Below are positions 13,080-26,517 of a DNA stretch of 64,000 nucleotides, piece by piece. The number at the start of each line of letters is the position of its first letter. Position 1 is the stretch's first letter. This DNA is from Selaginella tamariscina (taxonomy: Eukaryota > Streptophyta > Lycopodiopsida > Selaginellales > Selaginellaceae): contig PUQB01000010.1 of the NCBI GenBank assembly GCA_003024785.1, positions 488,968 to 552,967 of the forward strand. Direction: 5' to 3'. A program made the position numbers and the translations under genes. The notes below the pieces were generated by a model that saw only the letters and a list, made by a program, of their open reading frames with translations, searched no databases and had not been told where the DNA came from.

Positions 13080-14364
13080 ATTTAAAGAAGGAAAAAAAAA
13101 CACTGCTTTGTATATAATAAATTTTGTTTTTCTAGCATATATATTTATATCTATATACTATATGAATACTATCTTAGTTTATTATTTTATATTTTAATTA
13201 AAGTTATAATACTATCTTAGTTTCTTAACTTTATGTAACGGTATATATACACATGTAATTGTGTATATGGATGGATGTGTGTGTGTAGAAGCTCAAAGAA
13301 AAGAAGTTACATGTGACAGAACAAAAGTGTGAGAATGATGTTAAAGTATTATTAATAAATTTAAAATATATAATATTATTATAATATAATATATAATATC
13401 TTGTGGGACATACTTACAAACAGATATTTTGAAAGATACACACACACACACACACACACATCATCTTTGCACGTGGTATGTGCGTAGAGATTAAAACATA
13501 AGCGTATAGTAAGGAGATATGCTATATTGGCAGCTGCAATGAGTCGGCTTTTACATATTGTCCCACGCCCCCACCAACAAGCACGACAAAATTTACTATA
13601 AAAAAAAGAAAATTATAAATATCTATTTGTACTATACGGTATATCTAGCAATATAGAAATATAATATATATTTGTATAGGCCCCAGCTATATACAGTATA
13701 TATAAATCTAGTCATAAATATTTAACCGTAACCATATATATATGAACTGGTTATTTAAAATACTATTAGCAACAATTATTTATAAGAAAATTATTTTAAA
13801 TAATAATGCAATTTTATATTTACGATTTGGTAAGAACATATCTTAATTGGATAATTTAAGTTTTATTTTAATATTATTTTTTTAAACTTATAATTATAAA
13901 ATATTAAAATTATTCTTTTCTTATCTTCTTATAAATAACTATTACTAAACATTATTATATGACTATATTTTTTAATTGTTTTACACTTTAAATAATTTTA
14001 AGCAAATACAGTGATACAGAAGATTGTTCAAACTGAATATGTACATATATTAATTGTATTATAATATTATTTATGTCATAACACAATATTGTAAAATATG
14101 TAAAATTAAATATTTAGGTTGTTATAAAACTCTATTTATATTACTTGGCAAAATAAGTAAGTGTAGATATGTTTTATAGGCAATTATATATACAAACAAT
14201 ATACAATTATACAAACACACACACACACACACACACACAACTGACAAAATAGGCTATAATTATTTATTAATTATTATATATATATATATTAATATTATAT
14301 ATATATATAATATTATATTATATATATATATATATTAATATATAATAATATATATATATAACAG

Positions 14365-14409
<45 letters not shown>

Positions 14410-16296
14410 GTTACATATACAATTATTATTATGAAATATATTTCATTTATGATAAAAACGAGAGTAAATAAAAAGACAACTTGAAAACTGTTATCAATTC
14501 AGCTAATATATATTATATTACAAATATCTATAAAAACAAGTTATGTTTGAAGAATATGTATACATGTGTACGTTACACTCTATATTTATTAATAATTACT
14601 ATAATATGACGATAAATCATTAAATAGTATTAAAATATAATAAATTATTATATATTACTATTATGTAAATTACTATAGTTTAATAGTAGTATAATAATAA
14701 TTGTACATGTATATTCAATATCATTTATGGTTCTATATGATATCACTTTGTGTTGAGATGACACTTGTAATAATGATATTTACTAACGGTTTTATATTTT
14801 TAATTGAAGTAAGAAAATTTACAATTATCTATTAAAATATTAGTTTGAACACCTTCTATATAAAGATAACATATATATACATGTAGGAATATATATATAT
14901 ATATACACACATGGGAATCTACTGCCAAGATAGTACCCGGCATGGAGAAGCAACCTTAATAATTAATTTTATATATTAAAGTATTAATAAAATACAATTA
15001 CAATATATAATATATGTATGTATATCATGAACTAACATATAATAAAAGTGATATTAAAAAACATTTTCACAATTTCATAATATAGATACCAGAAACAGTG
15101 CCTTTTCATATACTTTCGCTGACTAGACATACATATTTACGGACTACATATTTAATTAATTTTACCAATTAATACACATTGTGTGTGTGTGTGTGTGTGT
15201 CTACACACACACACACCACACACACACACACATAAGCATAAGGTAAGAATACGAAGAAATATCACAATACCAGTTTTCACTTCCACTGTTAATTATTTGA
15301 AGATTTTTACATTGTTCTAAGTCATGATTTTAAATAATGTTTAAACAGTGTTTTAATTATTACTTATATATTATTATATATTGATATATACTAAAATAAA
15401 TAAGAATATATTACAAAGAGATAAGATTCGGTAACTGTATTTTTGCAAGTATATATCGGATGTATAGTATATACAAGTATATTGTATGTGTGTTACGCTA
15501 TATGTATATATTGTTTCATGAGTGTAATATATACAAATATTATTGCACATAGATAAAGTAAGATAACCGACACACACACACACACACAACAGGAGGGGTG
15601 GGATAATTTAAAAACTTAATATATCTTTATACAGAGACGATGTAGTGTATAAAGTAGAATGTACATGGAAAATGTGATCAGAGAAAAAGAAAAAGATAAC
15701 AATAAAATAATTTGAATTATAATTATTATAAGATATCTATTTACATCAATATATAAGTTATATGATATTATTAATAGAGATTATTATTATTAATTGATAA
15801 TAGTCATTATTATTATTATCGTACCATAACTCTTGCAGTGTCCGTCAACACAATAATATAACTCTTTCGTTATATTATTAATAATATATAAAATATATAT
15901 TTGAAACTAACCGGAAAACAGATATTATCGTGTGCATGCATGGGTGTGTGTATTTAGGTGTGTGTGTGTGAGAGAGAGAGAGAGAAATTAGAAATAATAA
16001 ACATGAACATGTTTCATTAAGCTTTATGTGTATATAAGGAAAGTTTCATCCTCAAATATTGTATCTGCTTATATTAGTAAATTGTCATAACCTTTAAATA
16101 ATGCTCTATATATTTAATTAAATTTCTAGTGATAAAACATTGTGAAGTTTAAAAGTTGATAAATATAATTTGATGAAATTTTCCTAATATATATTGCTTT
16201 CCATGTACTCTGCCATTGTGGATATCTGAAACAAACACGTAGATATACAACATAACATAGCTTATTATGCAGAAAACTCTTATATACATATTTGTA

Positions 16297-16352
<56 letters not shown>

Positions 16353-16864
16353 ATATATACACATACATATAACATATACGAATATAATGTACATAATACA
16401 TAAACATAATAACATAGTGTATTTTGGTAGTACAAGCATGTTTTAAAGGAGAAATTATTTTTGTTACAACTTTGAAACAGAAATATTTATTATTTTTAAA
16501 ATTATAAGTTAATATAATGTAAATGTTTAACAGCACTATTATAGTACATAAAACTTTTATGATCATGTTATTAAAATAAATGAAAAACAGTCCTCATTGG
16601 GTTATCGGGTCGGTGTTAATTTTATTTTAAGAAGAAAAAACTCTGGTTTTGTATATAATAGATTTTTTTTTTCTATTTATATCTAATATATACGACTTTA
16701 TATAAAACCAAAATTTTTAAACCTCCATTTATTTTAAACAGGCCCCCTTTTTTTCCTATATTTAACTTAATGATGTATTCAATATAATTTTAATACATTT
16801 AATTAAGTTATAATATTTCTTAGACTTTTACTTTATATAGCGGTATATATACACGTGTATCTCT

Positions 16865-16901
<37 letters not shown>

Positions 16902-19240
16902 ATATATATATACATATATTATATTTGTATATCAGGAATCTAAGGGCAGAGAAGTTTAAAGAAAAAGAAAGCTACATGTGACAAAACAAAAGTGTGATAA
17001 CGATGTTAAAGTATTATTAAAATAATAATATAAATTAATGGTGTAAATATATTTTAATTTATTATTAATATATAAAAATAAATTATAGATACAAACAGAT
17101 AATTTGAAAACATAATGATAATATAACAAATTTAAGTTTCACATAGAAATGCATAGATAGATAGATGTACATACATACAAATTAAAATATCTATTTCATA
17201 TCTATATATATAATATAGGTCAAATTCTCTTAATCAGTCCATCTATATAAACTAGTTATTTAAAATACTCTTATAAATAAATAAACTATTTATAAGGAAA
17301 TTCATTTTAAAATGTTCTTTTTATGCAAACGGTACTTACAGGAAGGGGGTGTATTTCTGGCAGTATAAATTTTATTTTATTTACTTTACTTTTAAAATTA
17401 TAATAATAAATTTTTTATTTATGATTTGATTTCTAAGAACATATCTTAATTGAACAATTCAAATTTCATTTTATTAATAAATTTTATTTAAAACATTATG
17501 ATTATAAAATATTAAAATGTTTATTTTCTTAATATCCAATTAAGTATGTGTGAAACAAGTTTACACCATGTTTTTTGATGAAAGCATGAGCAATAGATTT
17601 CTTAAAGTAACTATTACTAAACATAGTTTAAACTAAATATGTACATATATTAATTAGATTATAATATTATTTATTTCATAACATAATATTGTAAAATATG
17701 TATAATTAAATATTTAGGTCGTTATAAAAACTCTATTTATATTACTTGCAATATAGTAAGTGTATATATATATATATATAATATATATAGGCAACGATTA
17801 CATGTTAATATTTAAATTCTATGTATAGTACAAGCAATATACAATTATACAAAACCTACATAATATACATATACCTTGTACTGTTGACAGAATAGGACTG
17901 AAAGCACATACACACACAATGTATATATCACTTTTATTATATGTTAGTTCATGATATACATACACATTATCATATATTATAATATTATCTTATTAATACT
18001 TTACTATATAAAGTTAATTATTAAAGGTTGCTCGTCCATGCTGTTAAAACTAATATTTTAATAGGTAAATGTAATATTTTCTTACTTCAATTAAAAATAT
18101 AAAACCTGTATTAATTATTATATTATTAGTAATTGACATAGTAGTGAAATATATTATTATATTATTTTATTACTGTATAGTAATATTTATCATTATATTA
18201 TAGTAATTATTAATAAATATAGAGTGTAATGCGCACATATCTATATATTAATTAAATACAACTTGTTTCTATAGATATAACTTGACATATTTATAATATA
18301 ATATATATTAGCTGAATTGATATCAGTTTTCAAGTTTACTCTCGGTTTTTTACAAAAATAAAATACTATTTTATACTTGTACATGTTATAATAATGATAT
18401 TAGTTAATATATTTATTGATATATTATTCATACATGTACAATTATTATTACAAAGTTACATTTATTTATTAATAATAGTATATGTAGCTAATATAATTAA
18501 TATACAGGAAGCAGGATAAAGTAATTATTCATATATATCTGCTCAGGTATATATGTATATATGTACACACACACACATATATCTATGTGTATATGTATAA
18601 TGTATGTACTCTCTCTCTCTGTGTGTGTGTGTGTGTGTGTGTATCTATATGCACTATGATTTTACACACACGCACATATATGCGGAGTATAAGCCTATAC
18701 AAAAGAATTGTTTAAGGAAAGTCCAGATCTTAGATAGTGTTATTCCCAATAATAGGAGAATAATAAATAGTATTTATACTAACATAAATATGGAAAGAGG
18801 TAAGTTTTAAATATATAAATAAGAGCTATACATCTAAATATATCTATTATTCAAGAGTATGGAATTTTATACTAGCATTAATAATGAAATCGATATGTAA
18901 AGTTAAAATTCTGATACGTAATACTGAAGAAATACCACAATCGGAGTTTTCACTTTCACTAAAAATAATAATAATTCTTATTATTTTGAAAACAAATATA
19001 AATTTAAGCACTTGGAAAAACAGCAATATAAAAAGGATAGTTTAACGTGTATCATCTATCATAATTATTTGAAGAATTTTACATTGTTCTAAGTCACGGT
19101 TTTAAATAATGTTTAAATAGTTTATTATTTATATATTGTATATAAAAAATTTATATTTGGTAAATGTACTTTTGCAAGTATATATCTGATGTATAGTATA
19201 TTGTTGTATATTTGTTTTACGTGTGTAATATACAAATATT
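13080..19240. repeat. Diverged ~3.6 kb tandem duplication with inverted core
   Basis: Blocks about 13080-14180 and 16620-17770 match in the same orientation (for example tacatgtgacagaacaaaag at 13308 and tacatgtgacaaaacaaaag at 16972). So do 15245-15545 and 18935-19240 (acattgttctaagtca in both). The middle blocks, about 14440-15060 and 17920-18390, match as reverse complements: aactgttatcaattcagc near 14488 faces gctgaattgatatcagtt near 18312. Offsets are 3.5 to 3.7 kb. Divergence is substantial, so the event is not recent. Confidence 0.75.
14281..14408. repeat. (TA)n-rich microsatellite block
   Basis: About 130 bases made almost entirely of TA and TAA units, with an uninterrupted TA run in its last third. 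Confidence 0.9.
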
Positions 19241-19526
19241 ATTAGAAGAATGTTCGAAGAAAAAAAAAAGCAAGAAAGAAGGAGAGAAGTGTTTAAATTA
19301 TTTACAAGATATATATTTTAGAACATCATATTTGACAACCATTAAATTTGAAACATCTCCAAAAGTACGCACTAAGTATATATAATTAATATATATCGAG
19401 CAAATGTTGCATGCACATTATAGAGAATGTATTGTCTATATGTATATCTAGGTAGTGTAACCAAAACACACCCACACCCACACCCACATACACACCATAT
19501 ATATTTGAAAAATTAAATAAATAAGC

Positions 19527-20788
19527 TTAGAGAGGGCCCCAGGAGGAGCAACATAGCTGTCATGCCCAGTGGTAAACCTCTCCTTGCTGTAATACCCAAT
19601 TAACTCGGCTTCTTTGAGAATATGCCCTGGACTGCATCCTCCACCTTGTCCTTAGTCACCTGCAAAAATTAATATTTTATATATTATATCAAAATATTCT
19701 ATATATATACACATACACGTTTCCGGTGTACAATGATTACATAATACATCCTGTAAAACACACACACACATTATGTACATAACGGTATACCAATCTACTG
19801 ATTTCGCATCTATAAAAATCATGCACAGGTGTGTGTGTGTGCGTGCGTATACCTTGTTACCGAGGTTAAGTTAGTGTCAAGTGCATAAAGCTTGAAGACG
19901 TAGCGATGGTTTCCCACGGGAGGGTTGGGGCCACGGTACCCAGGGAGCTTCCAGTCATTGTATCCTTCTTTTATCTCCGCAAATTCGCTCTTCTCGTCCA
20001 GTCCCTTAGTCGTAAAATTCGCTGGAATCCCTGCAAAACACTCCATATAATGATATGAATCACAACACACACAAGGAATAAAAGATTATCTGTAACATAA
20101 TACCGTTGACTATGGTTAAACATAGATATCACATATGTATATGTGTGCATAAGAGTACTAATATATGTGCGTGTTTCAAACAATTCAAACAAACTTCACA
20201 TGTTAACTCGATTACTTCCATTTTGCTACATTAATTACAAACTATAATCTACATGATAATATAATATATAAAATATATACAGAATTCCAAGTAATTATAC
20301 CATTATATTCCTATATTTTTACATTATATTCACAACACACACACGTGTGTGTTTGTGTCATAATTACTTATTTCTCTCAGCTCAAAGCCACTATCTCTCT
20401 CTACATATATACACACACACACACATACATACATACACACACATGGGCGTACCTTTCAAAGTCGGAGGAATATTAATCAACACCCTGTCAACAAAATGCA
20501 ACGATGTTAAATCCACTATATATCTGTTTAAAAAGTACACATACACAACAGATATGTATTGAGACAAAATACATACCAATGAACCCAGGGAGCAATTGGG
20601 TCCTTAGGATCCGGCGCATCGGGATCGTCCACAACTAAGGCCAGACTCTCTGTTCCTTCAGGAACATTGTACCACTCTAGGGGTGGTGATATATCCTTCT
20701 GATTCTCTGCGCCATCGCCCGTATGCTTCCTTGGTATTTTCCCCTCGTGGGAGAAAGACGGAGAAACAAGCCTAAATTCATCCGCCAT
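19527..20788 (-). CDS. PEBP-family protein, bacterial YbhB-like type, copy 1
   Basis: Phosphatidylethanolamine-binding-protein fold, YbhB/UPF0098-like branch rather than the FT/TFL1 branch; the plant role is poorly known. Exons (minus): 20788-20577, 20484-20453, 20030-19853, 19659 to about 19527. The reading starts [20 protein letters not shown] and has the family core [34 protein letters not shown] and WVHW, then INIPPTLKG and GYRGPNPP. One base is missing in exon 3 near 19872: copy 2 has aagcttagtg where copy 1 has aagttagtg. A second is missing in exon 4 in the run before the HIL motif. The exact stop is uncertain; depending on one further base it is near 19527 or 19448. Head-to-tail with copy 2, 192 bases downstream of its stop. 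Confidence 0.82.
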
Positions 20789-20936
20789 GGATCCCGACAG
20801 ATAGTTTTCTGGGATTTGTGGGATAAGGGAGAATCCCGATCTACTGCGCAATTCAATTCAACAGAGAAACAAATTTATAGAAAAGATTTGTTCGCATTAA
20901 ACCTAAAAAAACATTTAACATTGTTGCATGATAAAG

Positions 20937-20946
20937 GACACGTGTC
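20937..20946. promoter_or_regulatory. Palindromic G-box GACACGTGTC upstream of PEBP copy 1
   Basis: A perfect 10-base palindrome around the CACGTG core, about 150 bases upstream of the copy 1 start and just past the copy 2 stop. G-boxes bind plant bZIP and bHLH factors; regulatory use here is inferred from position. Confidence 0.4.
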
Positions 20947-20980
20947 ACTTGGCAACCAAGACAAGTGCCTACGCCATGTG

Positions 20981-22171
20981 TCAGTTGTGGACGGCAGATC
21001 GGAGGTTCGGCATCGGACGGTGGTGAGAGTGATGAGTTGGCTTGATGGCATCTGGACGGCCAGGACCGCTTCCCTGTGGATCACCAGGTGCCATGTATAA
21101 ATCTCGACCTGTAACATGCTTCTCTTTGGTATATACCCGACCAGTTCTGCTTCTCCCAGAATATGTCCTCGTATTGCGTCCTCAACCTTGTCCTTGGTCA
21201 CCTTTTAGAATTTATAACAGTCAATATCAATTAATTTAATATAACAAACATTGTTTCCACACACATTATATTCTTGTATATTAAATAAATATTATTATTT
21301 AAAATCAGGGGCTTATAAATTCTATAGTTATACAAGTAGACAGTTTTTAAAAATATTACTGATTACTTTTTTAAATATACTGCTTAATTAATATTAATAA
21401 TTAGTTACTAGTTTATTAAAATAATATTAATTAATCGATAATAATAATTAGCTACTAGATATTAGAATTATAGTAATTACCGTTTTACCGAGGTTAAGCT
21501 TAGTGTCAAGAGCATAAAGCTTAATGACAAAGTGATGTGTTTTATTAGGCGGATTAGGGCCCTGTAACCCGGTACTTTCCAGTCATTACGCCCTTCCTGG
21601 ATACCCGCAGATTCGCTGTTCTCGTCTATATCCTTAGTCGAAAACCCAGCCGGAAGTCCTAACAATAGTATGGTGGACAATTTAATTTCATATACACATA
21701 CACATGTAAATGTATGTGTGTATGTATATATGCGATGCGTATGTGTACAACTATGAGAACAGCGTGCGTGAATGTACGTATAGCAATTACCTTTGAGCGT
21801 CGGAGGTATGTTAATCACCACCCTGCACAACAAAAACATAAAATAAAATAAGAGTTTATTTATTTCTTTATACATACCAGTGAACCCAGGGCACAATGGG
21901 ATCATCAGGATCAGGAGCATCAGGGTCATCCATAATTAAAGCTAAACTCTCTGTACCCTCAGGCACATTATACCACTCAAGCGGAGGAGACAAATCATGC
22001 TGCACACCTATACACCCGTGTGTGTGTGTGTGAGAGAGATATGTGGATACACAGATAAGCATACATATACATACACAAACGTACCTGCACCATCTCCAGT
22101 GAACTTGCGTGGTATCTTATCACCATTTTTGAAAGCATTAGACAAATACGGAACTCTTCAGAGTCAGCCAT
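20981..22171 (-). CDS. PEBP-family protein, bacterial YbhB-like type, copy 2
   Basis: Paralogue of the neighbouring PEBP gene. Exons (minus): 22171-22085, 22007-21878, 21822-21791, 21658-21481, 21201-20981. The reading begins MADSEEFR and contains [38 protein letters not shown] and [15 protein letters not shown]. The 32-nt exon and the next exon (178 nt as read) have the same lengths as in copy 1, so the gene structure was duplicated; an extra intron splits the first exon. Single bases are missing near 22146 (exon 1), 21560 (a G run before the PNPPN stretch) and 21135 (before TKEKHVTG). With those three, one frame runs to TGA at 20981. The tail beyond TGRDLYMAPG is proline- and histidine-rich and has no counterpart in copy 1. 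Confidence 0.82.
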
Positions 22172-24566
22172 AGCTAAACAGGAACACAAGGAATACAAAA
22201 GAAGGAAGTATATATTTGGGTGGAAGGAGGCTTGTAGAGTGACAAGTGTCATGCTACGTGTACATTTAATGTGCCTAACTGATCGTGGAGTTTACACTTC
22301 AAAAGTTAACCTAGAATAGTTTCAGCACGTTTACACGATTGAATAGAAATTAACCAGAATATACATGAAATTTGAGTGAATTTGAATTAAATGAACATGA
22401 AAATATATAAATAATTGCAAAATTTTAACATTAGAAAATAAAACTTTGTTAATTATAGACTTCTAGCTCTAAAACATGAAATTCTCTTAGACTTTATTAT
22501 AACTATAATAATTACTATAATTCTAATAACAATTCTATAATAAATATAATTCTTCTATAAGAAAGCATTAAAACGGTTATAAAAGAATTTTAATATTTTA
22601 AGAGTATTATTATATAGTGTTATAATAATAGCAGCATCCTTTAAATCATGAAATTCTCTTAAAACTTTATTATAATTATATTAACTATTATACTTCAATT
22701 TTTTAATATTATACAAACAAAGAAATATTAATAGTGGTTAGAATATGCTTACATGTGTTAGGAATAAACTAGTACCAACCTTATTTTAAAAATATTGTAA
22801 AGTTTTGAAAAAGGAAGATTAGAATCTAAATTAATATAAAAGATCTTAAATAAAAATCATCTCGTGAATGTTAGATAAGAATCTTTTATTATAAGAATAT
22901 CTATAGAAATCAAGTTGTAGATTTCATGTATATTTAAATACGACCTTGTGTTCATGTGTATACATGGGATTGATGCATGACATGATGTATGAATGCATGG
23001 CCATCATTGCATGTAAAATACTCATGCATACACTTTTAATTTCATAAACTAACTAGCTCATGAAATGAGTATTGGATCCTCATTTCATGAATTGATTGGC
23101 TTATGAAGTGAGCATTATAAAATGAATAACAATGTGTTCAAAATTTGTGTTATTTATTAAAAAAATATTTTTTAAAAGCTACATCATCAAATCTACAATT
23201 TTTTAGTCATATTATTTATTAATACAGCTTTTTATATAATCTTTTAATGTCTTCTTCGTGTAATGTTCATTTACTTAATCCGATTCTTAAAAATGTTGGT
23301 CACAAAATTAATTGTGTTATAATGAGTGTGATTATATAATTGTTATGTTTTTTTTTTGTACGAACATGTTTGTTTATATGTTGAAATGGGTTTCAATCTA
23401 CTTTTTAGAAAAATGCTATATGGTAAGTCATTATATTTTTTCTGTGTTAAAATTAAATGTTTGTGGTACATAAGGTTTAAGAAGTAAAAAGACTTTTGCA
23501 TCCTACAGTAAGATTTTTTTTTTAAATTTTCACTAAAGAAATGGATGAACAATATTTGTTTGGGTTTTTATATGTAAAGAATCTTTTTAACTATGTGAAT
23601 TATCATAACTTGCAATATGACATGATAAAGAACATTGCATAATAGTTAAGAAACGACCATGTAACTTGTATACTTACGCAATCATATATGGTGGCATAAG
23701 GGTGGCCATAAAAGAATGAGGTTGTTGTGTTTTAAATTTATGCAGAAATAAAAGATAATGTAATTTGATTTTGTAAAAGAGTTTGGTCTTATTAAGGAAC
23801 ACATAAATAATTTATGACTTAAAAGAGTATTTTATTTAGGGCAGTAGTGTACAAACTAAATATTTAGTTTTCAGTACAAAATTTATTGGTATTTATCATT
23901 AATTTAATGCAGCATATAGAGCACATGTGGAAGGACCTTTACAGTTATATTACATGAAAGTTAAAGGAGTTTGACATCTTCAATTATAAGAAAAAATTTG
24001 CATGCATTGTTTCCATTGTTTTCATTTCAAAATTATTTATTAAGATAGTGGACTCAATTGATTTTTTAAAACTTACACAAGGTACGAACACAACAAGCAA
24101 AATGGGTTAGTTTCTAAAAATATATAATTTTTTTATGCATATAATTTCATATGGTTTTTTATATGATGCATAGATCTCATTATTGTTATGTGTGTGGTCT
24201 TGTATAATAAATATAGTTAAAATTAGTTTTTAAATAATACATTTATCCTTAAAATGTTAAAATACAAAAATTGTCTTTGTATATGATTTTTTATATGATT
24301 TTGTTTAAACATTGAGTTTTATATTTATTTAACATAGTTTTTAATATAGGTAATAGAGCTCCAAGGGTTGTTAATGCAAATTTTTAAAGTAGAATTTGCA
24401 AGGCTTCACAATTGATTTTGCAAGAGGTATCAATATACCCATATATACAACTAGTGTATATAGATGATGTATATGTATAATATATTAAATTTGTTAATAT
24501 GTATCCTAAGTGCAAGTACATATCGAAAGCACACAAGTATTGCCTCTCCAGAATGGAGTTTCTTGT

Positions 24567-24634
24567 ACTTTTAATAAGATATGGACAGCACTTTTAATGA
24601 AATATGGACAACACTTCTAATGAGATATGGGGAG
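24567..24634. repeat. Three-copy ~23-bp tandem repeat
   Basis: Units acttttaataagatatggacag, acttttaatgaaatatggacaa and acttctaatgagatatggggag follow one another directly, differing at three to five positions. Confidence 0.6.
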
Positions 24635-25494
24635 AATGAGTTATATATTTGAGGGTACTATATTATATATATAATACTAGTATATATATAACAATTTATT
24701 GTAAGTATTTATTATCTTTAATGAAGTATATGTATAAAATATATGAATTTGTTTTAAGTATGTAATCCCATATGTAATATAAATATGTATGTGTGGATCT
24801 TCAATTCATGTATGGGGAGATATGTTGCTTCTTTATCGAAAACATCATGTTAAACGCATGTATGTTTATATGTACTTAGTCTGTCTATACGTAACACATT
24901 GAATTACACATGTAATATGTATGCATGTCTATGTGTATACATGTGTGACACTGTGTGTATATACTAATGTATACAATGTGTGTGAAATTATTTTTTTAAC
25001 ACTCTCTCTCTCATACATACACACCATGGATGATCCAAATATGGCACTGATGATATGTACTATGTACGTATGTCTATATGTATATTATATGTGTGTAAAT
25101 ATGTATTACTTCACGTGAAAATTTAACACACTCATAGACACACATATGTTAAACCTTGCATGTTTTATATTTTTGGGGTGTATGTGATACACCACACAAG
25201 ATTATGATAATATAATAAAAGAATATTATGTTTTCTGAACTTAAAGCAATTACAAAATTATAAAATATTGTATATTTAATATTTTAATTATAATAAACTC
25301 TTTAATAATAGTACCAAATTCTTTACTTAACTATATAATTTATAAAAAGATATAGAAGATTGACTATATTATTATAAGATTTTGTATATTATATTATTTA
25401 TTACTAGAAATTTTTAATTAATGTTATATTTAAATATTAATATTTTAATAACGACATTAATATTTATATAATGTACCTCTTATGCTCTTCCTTA

Positions 25495-26060
25495 ATTTTA
25501 TATTAAGCCCATACAATCTTAAATATAATATATTATATAATTTAATACCTTTTACTTTTATAATATTATTAATTTTTGGTCCATGAATGCTATATTTATT
25601 AAAGGGTCGATTACAAATAGAATATTCAAAGAATATTCTATCTTCAACATATATTCTAAAGAATATTCCTTTAATATTAGAAAATGCTAATTAAATAACT
25701 AAAATTACTAATTATTATGAAATGGGACTATAAACATGCCAATTTTAGTCACAACATACATTCCTTAATTTTGATATTAATATCTTAAATATAATATATT
25801 ATATAGCTTAATATTTTCTACTTTTATAATGTTATTATTTTTAGTCCATGAATGCTATAATTATTAAAGGGTCGATTACAAAAATAAATATTCTAAAGAA
25901 TATTTTATCTTCAAACATATATTCTAAAGAATATTCTTTTTTTAAACCTATATTATTCTAAAGAATATTCTTTTAATATTAAAAAATGCTAATTAAATAA
26001 TTAAAATTACTAATTATTAAGAAATGGGACTATAAACATTCCCATTTTAGTTACAACTTG
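25495..26060. repeat. ~275-bp direct tandem duplication with AATATTC palindromes
   Basis: The segments about 25495-25760 and 25770-26060 share, in order, tcttaaatataatatattat, gtccatgaatgctat, aaagggtcgattacaaa, several aatattctaaagaatatt palindromes, aaaatgctaattaaataa and gaaatgggactataaacat. Copy 2 has an extra palindrome unit. Confidence 0.75.
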
Positions 26061-26429
26061 CATATTTGCTTCATCCTCAAGAGTCTTTAAACATATGTTT
26101 TATGAAAATCCTTAAACTTTTATGGTTATGTCCACTTGATTTTAAGCAACTTAACTTCAAAATAAATAAGTAAAATTTGTGCCTTAAGTAATCCATTTTT
26201 GAGAATTAATGTTAATTTTGAATTTGTTTTAATGCATATATAGTCTTTCAAATTTGCTACTAATATTAATGTAATAACTTCACTAAATTAATTGAGCCTT
26301 CGCTTGTCATTAAAACTCAAGAAGTAGGTTTGTTACCACCAGTTAAGAGATTCCTTCAATATTAATTTTTATTTCTTGTGTGCGATTGGAAATTATAGAT
26401 TTAATGTTGCTTTCTCAACTATAATATTC

Positions 26430-26431
<2 letters not shown>

Positions 26432-26517
<86 letters not shown>
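26432..26517. repeat. (TA)n-(TG)n compound microsatellite
   Basis: An uninterrupted TA run of about 50 bases passes into a TG run and then gcgcgcg. Confidence 0.9.

Larger units (their letters stand above)
12930..19520. other. AT-rich non-coding spacer with duplicated structure
   Basis: No reading frame here looks like protein; the short ones come from TA, CA and GT tracts. The main content is the diverged duplication listed separately. Long TA tracts lie at 14281-14408 and 17765-17790, GT/CA tracts near 13440, 14217, 15181 and 16317, and a CT tract near 16861. Confidence 0.6.

Noticed and set aside
25622..25990. TTC/GAA palindromes as heat-shock elements
   Set aside because: The spacing between TTC and GAA is four bases, not the two expected, and no gene is near.
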